A stretch of DNA of 6,904 nt from the NCBI GenBank assembly GCA_030596145.1, contig JAUVKS010000102.1:1-6904 (forward strand), given 5' to 3'. A program made the translations under genes and the position numbers. The notes below the pieces were generated by a model. That model did no database searches and had not been told where the DNA came from. It worked only from the letters and a program-made list of their open reading frames with translations. The DNA comes from Pseudomonadota bacterium (GTDB lineage Bacteria > Desulfobacterota > Syntrophia > Syntrophales > JADFWA01). This document shows, piece after piece, positions 1 to 4,515 of the stretch (its first letter is position 1; each line of letters starts with the position of its first letter).

Positions 1-455
1 ATAATGCCTGGCCCGACAAAGCCATAAAGTATGCGCACCTTGTGCTTTCGGCCCTGTATGGAAATTGTTTCAAAGACGGGAGAGGAACCTTTCAGTAACT
101 GTCTTATAGCCCCTTTGCTGACACCGATATCCTTCCAGTAGGACATGTTGGATGAGGAAAAAACCTGGCCGTTGCGGTAAAGGAGACGAAAAAATGTTTT
201 CTTTACCCCTCCCGCCCGGGATTCAACAACCGCCACGCTCTTGACCGCATCGATTCCTTTCACAGCCAGAAGAGTGGAAAATTTGCCCACCTGATCCCGA
301 AGCTCCCGGTCCGTCTGTTCTTTCATAACGGAGGTAACAAGAATGTAAAAGAAGAAGAATGCCAGCAAAGACGAAATGGTGAAGATTGCCGCATACCAGA
401 GCGTTAAGCGAAATGCCAGAGTATGGCGAAGGTTAATCAGTTTCTTTAAGAACAT
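1..455 (-). CDS. Sensor histidine kinase, N-terminal part (runs off left edge)
   Basis: I translated this frame by hand from the ATG at 455-453; it stays open for 151 codons to the window edge. The product begins MFLKKLINLRHTLAFRLTLW, followed by a hydrophobic membrane segment at about residues 17-42. From about residue 44 a mixed polar/hydrophobic stretch forms the start of an extracytoplasmic sensor region. HAMP, HisKA and ATPase domains would lie outside the window. The start is supported by GGAG six bases upstream of the ATG. The gene overlaps the end of the response regulator by 23 bp, so the two are almost certainly co-transcribed and translationally coupled. Its partner is of the CopR/CusR/CzcR type, which suggests a CusS-like kinase that autophosphorylates and hands phosphate to that regulator. 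The stimulus cannot be read from this fragment; metal or envelope stress is inference. Confidence 0.85.
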   Translation of the reverse strand, partial: MFLKKLINLRHTLAFRLTLWYAAIFTISSLLAFFFFYILVTSVMKEQTDRELRDQVGKFSTLLAVKGIDAVKSVAVVESRAGGVKKTFFRLLYRNGQVFSSSNMSYWKDIGVSKGAIRQLLKGSSPVFETISIQGRKHKVRILYGFVGPGI

Positions 456-1110
456 ATCCCACTCCGCGAACTGTGTGGATCAGCTTGTTTGCGAAATCCT
501 TGTCGATTTTATCGCGCAGCCTGCAGATCCTGGCCTCTACTACGTTTGTCATGGGATCGAAATTATAGTCCCACACATGTTCCATGATCATGGTTTTTGA
601 AACCACCCCCCCTGCATTTCGTATCAGATATTCGAGGAGGGCAAACTCAAGGGGCTGGAGTTCTATCTTGCGGCCTTCCCGTGTGACCTCGCGGGTGAGG
701 AGGTTCATGGATAGATTGCCCAGTGAAAGGCGTGTAGGTTCCGAAGCGCCGGTAGACCTCCGGATCAACGCCTGTACACGCGCAAGGAGTTCGGAAAAGG
801 CGAAGGGTTTTGTCAGATAGTCATCGCTCCCCGTCTGAAGACCTTTTATCCGGTCATCGATTGACCCTTTGGCACTCAGGATAATGATCGGAGTGTTGAT
901 TTTCTCCTGCCTCAGCCTTTCTATAAGTGTCAGGCCATCTACTTTTGGCAGCATGATATCAATAATGGCGGCGTCATAGGGTTCCGTTAAGACCTTATGC
1001 AGGCCATCCTCCCCGTCAGCCGCGTGATCCACCGCATAACCGGCGGCCTTCAAACCCTTCTGAACAAAAGAAGTGATTTTCAAATCATCTTCGACTAATA
1101 GTATCCGCAT
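433..1110 (-). CDS. OmpR/PhoB-family response regulator, heavy-metal (CusR/CopR-like) type
   Basis: This 225-residue protein has the usual length and two-domain layout of the OmpR/PhoB family. The receiver domain (about 1-120) shows the acidic pocket E7-D8-D9, phospho-acceptor D51 in IIDIMLPKVDG, the switch residue S79 and the invariant K101 in LTKPF. The winged-helix DNA-binding domain (about 126-222) contains VWDYNFDPMTNVVEARICRL and ends in TVRGVGYVL, wording typical of the CusR/CopR/CzcR heavy-metal subfamily. It would be phosphorylated by the kinase encoded immediately downstream, whose start codon lies inside this gene. The ATG at 1110 gives a perfect family N-terminus (MRILLVEDD), although the upstream AAGGG is about 11 bases away and therefore weak. 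The gene is transcribed away from the FGE-like gene across a 228-bp divergent region, so autoregulation plus control of that neighbour is plausible. Metal specificity is inferred only from subfamily resemblance. Confidence 0.93.
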   Translation of the reverse strand: MRILLVEDDLKITSFVQKGLKAAGYAVDHAADGEDGLHKVLTEPYDAAIIDIMLPKVDGLTLIERLRQEKINTPIIILSAKGSIDDRIKGLQTGSDDYLTKPFAFSELLARVQALIRRSTGASEPTRLSLGNLSMNLLTREVTREGRKIELQPLEFALLEYLIRNAGGVVSKTMIMEHVWDYNFDPMTNVVEARICRLRDKIDKDFANKLIHTVRGVGYVLKETD

Positions 1111-1170
1111 AACATGTCAAGCCCTTGAATTTCTCCCATTTGATCTTTCAATTTGGACAATCAGTAACGT

Positions 1171-1228
1171 TTTAGCGCTAAATCACAAAGGTAATCTGTA
1201 ATAGTTTATAAGATATCAAATTAGCGCT
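1171..1228. promoter_or_regulatory. Candidate operator pair in the divergent intergenic region
   Basis: The gap between the divergent response-regulator and FGE-like genes (1111-1338) contains the perfect 12-bp palindrome TTTAGCGCTAAA at 1171-1182. An 8-base copy of its core, TTAGCGCT, recurs in the same orientation at 1221-1228, 49 bp away. In such AT-rich DNA these GC-cored motifs stand out and could be protein-binding sites. The adjacent response regulator is the obvious candidate binder, but OmpR-family sites are often direct repeats, so another regulator is equally possible. I found no convincing -35/-10 pair on either strand. TATAAT at 1309-1314 lies too close to the ribosome-binding site to be the main start for the plus-strand gene. 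Confidence 0.35.
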
Positions 1229-1320
1229 TGAAATGCGAACCGGATTTTTGAGATATATTCGTAATCTTATCTCTTTCTTTTTACTCGTTTTTCTGTTATC
1301 ATTTTCTTTATAATAAAAAG

Positions 1321-1330
1321 AAGGAGGAGG
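1321..1330 (+). promoter_or_regulatory. Strong ribosome-binding site of the FGE-like gene
   Basis: AAGGAGGAGG ends eight bases before the ATG at 1339. It is a near-ideal Shine-Dalgarno sequence, fixes the start codon, and predicts efficient translation. Confidence 0.75.
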
Positions 1331-1338
1331 TCATAGCA

Positions 1339-2220
1339 ATGCGCTTCAAACAGTCTATTCTGATATTGGCAATTATACTTTTCCTCTTTCCGATTGTATC
1401 TTTTGCCGAAAGCGACGAGATCTTCACCAACTCCATCGATATGAAGTTCGTTTTGATTCCCAAAGGTACCTTCCTGATGGGAAGCCCCTCGAATGAACCA
1501 AAAAGAGAAAGTGACGAACGGCAACACCGTGTCACCATCAGTCAGCCTTTCTACCTCCAGACAACGGAAGTGACAGTGGGACAGTGGCGTTCATTCATAA
1601 ATGATACCGGTTACAGGACAAAGGCGGAAATACAAGGTTGGTCCATGATATGGACAGGGAGTAAATGGGTAAAGAAAAAGGGGTATTACTGGGATAATCC
1701 TGAGTTCCCACAAACAGAAACGCACCCGGTGACCTGCCTTTCTTGGAATGATGTTCAGAAATTCATAGAGTGGCTGACAGGTAAGGAAGGAAAAACATAT
1801 CGTCTTCCTACTGAGACCGAATGGGAGTACGCATGCCGAGCCGGCACAACAACTCCCTTTTATACTGGAAATTGTATTTCAACAGATCAGGCAAATTATG
1901 ATGGGACTCATCCCATGCCGGGCTGCCCCGAGGGGGAATACAGAAAAGGACCTGTCGAGGTGGAAAGTTTTGAGCCAAATCCCTGGGGTTTGCACGACAT
2001 GCACGGCAACGTCTGGGAGTGGTGTCAGGACAAGTATAAGAGGGATTATCCTTCAGGTCGTGTAACCGATCCGAAAGGTCCCACTTCAGGTTGGGAACGT
2101 GTCCTTCGCGGTGGCTCCTGGCATAATTACGCGGGGCACATTCGATCCGCGCTTCGCTACAGGTACTATCCGGATAAGTGGCTCAACTACAGCGGGTTTC
2201 GTCTTGCCCAGGATTATTAG
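1339..2220 (+). CDS. Secreted FGE-sulfatase (SUMF1/PvdO-like) domain protein
   Basis: This 293-residue protein begins with a clear Sec signal peptide: basic MRFK, a hydrophobic core at 7-22, and probable cleavage after SFA (residue 23). The mature part is a single FGE-sulfatase (formerly DUF323) domain. Family landmarks appear in order: FLMGS (45-49), ERQHRV (60-65), TEVTVGQWRSF (76-86), HPVTCLSWNDV, RLPTETEWEYACRAG (155-169), GLHDMHGNVWEWCQD (217-231), RVLRGGSW (254-261) and C-terminal SGFRLAQD. True formylglycine-generating enzymes carry two cysteines shortly after RGGS; here those positions are N263 and I268. Conversion of sulfatase cysteine to formylglycine is therefore unlikely. No sulfatase gene is present in the window either. 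The fold is also used by PvdO-like and EgtB-like proteins and by many uncharacterised exported proteins, so the activity is unknown. It lies divergent to the two-component operon and may be under its control. The family call is firm; the function is open. Confidence 0.93.
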   Translation: MRFKQSILILAIILFLFPIVSFAESDEIFTNSIDMKFVLIPKGTFLMGSPSNEPKRESDERQHRVTISQPFYLQTTEVTVGQWRSFINDTGYRTKAEIQGWSMIWTGSKWVKKKGYYWDNPEFPQTETHPVTCLSWNDVQKFIEWLTGKEGKTYRLPTETEWEYACRAGTTTPFYTGNCISTDQANYDGTHPMPGCPEGEYRKGPVEVESFEPNPWGLHDMHGNVWEWCQDKYKRDYPSGRVTDPKGPTSGWERVLRGGSWHNYAGHIRSALRYRYYPDKWLNYSGFRLAQDY

Positions 2221-2305
2221 CCTCATGAAATAATTTTAAATTGCGGTAATCGACTCAAATTGTATTTCACGGGGCAGGCCAAGCCACTCGACTTTTTGGT
2301 AATTC

Positions 2306-2363
2306 TGTAGGTTGGCATTTTATATGCCACCGTTCGCGGTCGGGTGTAAAACCCGACCCTACA
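2306..2363. repeat. 58-bp double-hairpin repeat between convergent genes
   Basis: The element is bounded by TGTAGG (2306-2311) and its exact inverse CCTACA (2358-2363). It contains two back-to-back hairpins. The left is TGGCAT/ATGCCA with a five-base loop. The right is GGTCGGGT (2338-2345) pairing with ACCCGACC (2351-2358) around loop GTAAA. This organisation resembles REP/BIME-type elements, which are often mobilised by REP-associated tyrosine transposases, though none is present here. It lies in the 203-bp gap between the 3' ends of the FGE-like and serpin genes, where it could act as a bidirectional transcript end or mRNA stabiliser. There is no long T-run, so I do not call a classical terminator. 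The rest of 2221-2423 shows nothing else I recognise. Confidence 0.65.
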
Positions 2364-2384
2364 ATCCTCTATGCAGCTTTTGGT

Positions 2385-2396
2385 GGTTACGCAAAG
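2385..2396 (+). repeat. 12-bp direct repeat, copy 1 (beyond the serpin 3' end)
   Basis: GGTTACGCAAAG here is repeated exactly at 3951-3962, so the two copies bracket the serpin gene and its upstream region. It may be a trace of insertion or recombination, or chance. Confidence 0.4.
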
Positions 2397-2423
2397 GATT
2401 TTCCCCAACTTTTCACGAAATCG

Positions 2424-3743
2424 TCAGGTTTGGGTTTCGGGATTCAGAACCCTCCCCATAAATAAAATCGTTTTTGTCTCCAGGTCTCGAATTATAAAGA
2501 TAAAGGGGCGGTCGGCAGTTACCTCAACGGGCGGATCAGGCATTGCTGTAGCCCCCACGACTACTGCCGTTGCCGCAGCCGCCTCCGTACCCTTTTCGTC
2601 CACTGCGATAAAGGCCTTATGAAAAACGTCTGAAATGAAGAGGTCACGGCTGCCGTCCATACCTGAAAAATCGGCGGCTGTGGGATTAAAGGCGTCGGAC
2701 ATTCCCATTCGCGCAAGAACTTCATTAAGGCCGAGGCTGAACTCAAACGTAAATTTAGGCATGGTTAGACTTACGTTTGCAGAAGACAACCCCGCCAGGA
2801 TATTATCAACCTTGTTCTCCGTAAGAGAGCTTTCAAAAGCATTGAACAACCATCCGCTCTTGGGGATAAAGATTACCATTGAGAGTTCCTGGCCGTCGTA
2901 GGGAAGTTCCACAGCCTGATAGTCTCTGCCTTCAGCATATCTGAAATGCTTCACTTGGGACATCATGTCAACGATGACTTCGCTGCCGTCGAGCAGGTGA
3001 AAGGCACCCGACCGGGTGGCAGACTCATTAAACGGAAAATTCCAGGCGGCATTAAAGTAGATCGCGTTGGTAAGCACCAGACGCGTCAAAGACGAAATAG
3101 AGCCCTGAGGCAGCAAATCCTCAATTTTGCCTTCCGTCTCGTCGCTGACCCAGTCATTGATGGTTACGCGGGACTCTTCCGGCGCAGTGGCAAAATTCAG
3201 CAACCTTAAACCCGCGCCATAGTTCTCCGCCAGTGTGTCCAGAAATCCGGACAGGAACGAGTAACCTTCCTGCCCCCAAATCGAGTTGGCAATGTTGAGC
3301 CGGAATCCTTCCCCGTCGGTCCCTTCCGCACCTTCTCCGCGGCTCGTTAATTCGAGATCGAGCGCATTAAACGCGGGATGCAGCTTGTCCTGGCCCAGGG
3401 TGAAACTCAGCGCATTCGCCATCTGTTGTTCGGTCCTATTTTTCGCTCCGGCATAGGTCATCGCCAGCGCCAGCGAAATACTGTAAGGCGAATAGATCAG
3501 GTTATCATCCCCTTGCCGGATGGCCCGGTACATATCAAAAGCAAAATCGGTGTTTCCCTCAACCAGTTCATCCAGATCCGACTGACTGGTTTCAGGGGTC
3601 ATGTCCCGCCCCTTGTCCGATTTAACCAGATTCCCCTGGGATGCACTCGACGAGGACCCACCACCACCACATGCGGCTGCTAAGAACCCTGTAAGCAAAA
3701 CCACCAGACACAATACCAATAATTTCCGTGCAAACATTTTCAT
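2424..3743 (-). CDS. Serpin-family protease inhibitor, predicted lipoprotein
   Basis: Residue numbers count from the upstream GTG at 3752 (442 residues). I prefer the in-frame ATG at 3743 (439 residues) because AAGGTG sits six bases before it, whereas the GTG lies inside that sequence. The N-terminus is a lipoprotein signal (hydrophobic 11-24, LAAAC with lipidated C28), followed by a flexible GGGGSSSS linker. The serpin domain spans about 66-440. It shows NLIYSPYSISLALAMTYAGA, the NDWV...TEGKI...TRLVLTNAIYFNAAW breach/shutter block, MVIFIPK, LTMPKF, and VTADRPFIFII (411-421), which fits the serpin signature. The reactive-centre loop starts at E386; the hinge GTEAAAATA (388-396) has the small residues needed for loop insertion, so it should be inhibitory. 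Counting 17 residues places P1 near T402, in GATAM, suggesting elastase- or subtilisin-like targets. The loop seems about three residues longer than alpha-1-antitrypsin's. It probably guards the envelope from proteases. Confidence 0.95.
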   Translation of the reverse strand: MKMFARKLLVLCLVVLLTGFLAAACGGGGSSSSASQGNLVKSDKGRDMTPETSQSDLDELVEGNTDFAFDMYRAIRQGDDNLIYSPYSISLALAMTYAGAKNRTEQQMANALSFTLGQDKLHPAFNALDLELTSRGEGAEGTDGEGFRLNIANSIWGQEGYSFLSGFLDTLAENYGAGLRLLNFATAPEESRVTINDWVSDETEGKIEDLLPQGSISSLTRLVLTNAIYFNAAWNFPFNESATRSGAFHLLDGSEVIVDMMSQVKHFRYAEGRDYQAVELPYDGQELSMVIFIPKSGWLFNAFESSLTENKVDNILAGLSSANVSLTMPKFTFEFSLGLNEVLARMGMSDAFNPTAADFSGMDGSRDLFISDVFHKAFIAVDEKGTEAAAATAVVVGATAMPDPPVEVTADRPFIFIIRDLETKTILFMGRVLNPETQT

Positions 3744-3749
3744 GATCTT

Positions 3750-3755
3750 CACCTT
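3750..3755 (-). promoter_or_regulatory. Ribosome-binding site deciding the serpin start
   Basis: Read on the minus strand, AAGGTG lies six bases before the ATG at 3743. The alternative GTG at 3752 overlaps this motif and has no Shine-Dalgarno sequence of its own, so the ATG is the better start. Confidence 0.6.
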
Positions 3756-3824
3756 TTTACAAAAAACCAGGCAAATGATGACCCCCGATGTTCAGGCGTC
3801 GAGAGCTTTGAAAAATATACTATT

Positions 3825-3941
3825 GTCATTGCGAATCCGCCTCAGGCGGATGAAGCAATCTCAAGATTACCTGTAATTACGAACAGATTGCCGCGCCTGC
3901 CTGTGCCTCAGCAGACAGATCGCTTCGTTCCTCGCAATAAC
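3825..3941. repeat. CATTGCGA-type inverted-repeat element, about 117 bp
   Basis: The ends are GTCATTGCGA (3825-3834) and TCGCAATAAC (3932-3941), inverted copies with one mismatch in ten. Inside are a second inverted pair, GCAATCT (3855-3861) with AGATTGC (3885-3891), and a tight hairpin, TCCGCC (3836-3841) with GGCGGA (3845-3850) around TCA. This nested layout matches a dispersed intergenic repeat style I remember from several proteobacterial genomes, not verified here. It is non-coding and non-autonomous; no transposase is nearby. It lies about 80 bp upstream of the serpin start and may influence that gene's promoter. Confidence 0.6.
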
Positions 3942-3950
3942 TGAGGCTGC

Positions 3951-3962
3951 GGTTACGCAAAG
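3951..3962 (+). repeat. 12-bp direct repeat, copy 2 (upstream of serpin)
   Basis: Exact match to 2385-2396 (GGTTACGCAAAG). The 8-base core GGTTACGC also occurs at 3162-3169 inside the serpin gene and at 4232-4239, all in the same orientation. Confidence 0.4.
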
Positions 3963-4008
3963 TCCTCCTTAAGTACAAGGTTGCCGGATGATCATACCAA
4001 AACCAAAG

Positions 4009-4144
4009 TTGATGCATTCGCAAAAAGTCCAAATCTTGTCACTCCCGCGGAAGCGGGAGTCTATAACACCTTACAATAACTGGATTCCCGCCTACGCGGG
4101 AATGACAGAGAGAAACGAAACCCGACTTTTTACGAATGCATCAA
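4009..4144. repeat. 136-bp MITE-like element with 21-bp terminal inverted repeats
   Basis: The left arm (4009-4029) starts TTGATGCATTCG and ends AAAAAGTC. The right arm (4124-4144) is its reverse complement with one mismatch in 21. Between the arms lies a pair of GC-rich hairpins (4037-4107). The direct repeat CAAAGTTG occurs at both borders (4004-4011 and 4142-4149), partly overlapping the arms, which could be a remnant of target duplication. It has no coding capacity. Such short elements with long arms are normally moved by a transposase encoded elsewhere. An open frame crosses it, but its codons simply read through the arms. Confidence 0.65.
4037..4107. repeat. CCCGC/GCGGG double-hairpin repeat nested in the MITE-like element
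   Basis: The outer boundary TGTCA (4037-4041) pairs with TGACA (4103-4107). The left hairpin is ACTCCCGC (4041-4048) and GCGGGAGT (4053-4060) around GGAA. The right hairpin is ATTCCCGC (4084-4091) and GCGGGAAT (4096-4103) around CTAC. Both have perfect 8-bp stems and 4-base loops. The pattern is that of widely dispersed REP-like sequences. Its position, roughly central between the 21-bp arms, suggests either one composite element or an insertion of one repeat into another. Confidence 0.6.
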
Positions 4145-4206
4145 AGTTGCAGGATTTGCTTTTACCTGAACAAAGTATGCCCCAAAGATGGTTGTGTGTC
4201 AAGTAC

Positions 4207-4224
4207 CTCCGGCAAAGCCCGGAG
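4207..4224. repeat. Short GC-rich hairpin
   Basis: CTCCGG (4207-4212) pairs with CCGGAG (4219-4224) around a six-base loop. It is probably part of a further intergenic repeat whose limits I cannot define; no T-run follows, so it is not called a terminator. Confidence 0.4.
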
Positions 4225-4265
4225 CCCTGCAGGTTACGCTTCAAAAGGAAACTGAGCGAGTATGG

Positions 4266-4321
4266 ACCCGATCCCCCTTTCCGCCAAAAAGACTGGCGGA
4301 TTTTCGAGAAGGGGGGCGGGT
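4266..4321. repeat. 56-bp nested inverted-repeat element
   Basis: Three concentric arm pairs are visible: ACCCG (4266-4270) with CGGGT (4317-4321), CCCCCTT (4273-4279) with AAGGGGG (4309-4315), and CCGCCA (4281-4286) with TGGCGG (4294-4299). The whole would fold into one long interrupted hairpin. It resembles the C-run/G-run intergenic repeats of some proteobacteria. It lies about 60 bp before the kinase promoter and could help block read-through into it. Confidence 0.55.
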
Positions 4322-4379
4322 GTGGGTAAAACTGTAAAAGCCTTTTGTGATCGATAGAGAAATGTTTCACCCAAAAATA

Positions 4380-4408
4380 TTGTAATAAATGTACATTTAT
4401 TGTATAGT
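4380..4408 (+). promoter_or_regulatory. Sigma70-type promoter of the PAS sensor kinase gene
   Basis: TTGTAA (4380-4385, four of six matches to TTGACA) and TATAGT (4403-4408, five of six to TATAAT) are separated by exactly 17 bp. Transcription would start near 4415, giving a leader of about 100 nt before the ATG at 4516. The spacer is almost wholly occupied by a perfect palindrome (4384-4401). Confidence 0.5.
4384..4401. promoter_or_regulatory. 18-bp perfect palindrome inside the promoter spacer (candidate operator)
   Basis: AATAAATGTACATTTATT reads identically on both strands. It overlaps the last two bases of the -35 and fills the spacer up to the base before the -10. A dimeric repressor bound here would occlude RNA polymerase. 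No matching regulator gene is in the window and I do not recognise the motif as belonging to a specific family. Confidence 0.45.
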
Positions 4409-4412
4409 TAGA

Positions 4413-4478
4413 CGAATCAATTATTGCCTGATTCGGGGGTGTGCAGTCAGGAACGTATTAAGAGGGGACTTACCTCTT
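4413..4478 (+). other. Structured 5' leader of the sensor kinase mRNA
   Basis: Two stem-loops fall within the predicted leader: CGAATCA (4413-4419) with TGATTCG (4429-4435), nine-base loop, and AAGAGG (4460-4465) with CCTCTT (4473-4478), seven-base loop. I do not recognise a known riboswitch class; the conserved cores of cyclic-di-GMP, SAM or cobalamin switches are not apparent. Function is unknown. Confidence 0.3.
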
Positions 4479-4502
4479 TGAGAATCTTGAGATGACGCAA
4501 TA

Positions 4503-4508
4503 GGGGAG
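4503..4508 (+). promoter_or_regulatory. Ribosome-binding site of the sensor kinase gene
   Basis: GGGGAG lies seven bases before the ATG at 4516 and supports that start, which also places the first membrane segment right at the N-terminus. Confidence 0.6.
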
Positions 4509-4515
4509 AAAAAAT

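Larger units (their letters stand above)
3744..4515. other. Gene-free repeat-rich intergenic region
   Basis: These 772 bp separate two divergently transcribed genes, the serpin (minus) and the PAS sensor kinase (plus). I see no credible gene; the short open frames here run through inverted repeats and lack family motifs. The stretch holds several distinct hairpin elements (3825-3941, 4009-4144, 4207-4224, 4266-4321), then a promoter with an operator-like palindrome (4380-4408) and a structured leader. A possible minus-strand -10 (TATATT) for the serpin sits just outside the first repeat at about 3816-3821, without a convincing -35. Confidence 0.7.

Noticed and set aside
1286..1314. Promoter using TATAAT at 1309-1314
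   Set aside because: There is no acceptable -35 at 16-18 bp, and the transcript would start at or inside the ribosome-binding site.
1267..1527. Open frame on the minus strand overlapping the divergent region and the FGE-like 5' end
   Set aside because: It is a shadow of the signal peptide and domain start of the FGE-like gene and resembles no known family.
2338..2358. Rho-independent terminator
   Set aside because: The stem is strong but no T-run follows on either strand; it fits better as part of the 58-bp repeat.
2371..2622. Open frame on the plus strand covering the serpin 3' end
   Set aside because: It is antisense to the serpin reactive-centre region, whose family motifs are unambiguous on the minus strand.
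3825..4144. CRISPR array
   Set aside because: The repeats are inverted pairs of differing sequence, not regularly spaced direct repeats, and no cas gene is present.
3988..4329. Open frame of 113 codons on the plus strand
   Set aside because: It reads through the MITE-like arms and hairpins and into the next repeat; it has no family motif and no good ribosome-binding site.
4092..4370. Open frame of 92 codons on the minus strand
   Set aside because: It spans the repeat elements; the peptide has the low-complexity character of translated hairpins.
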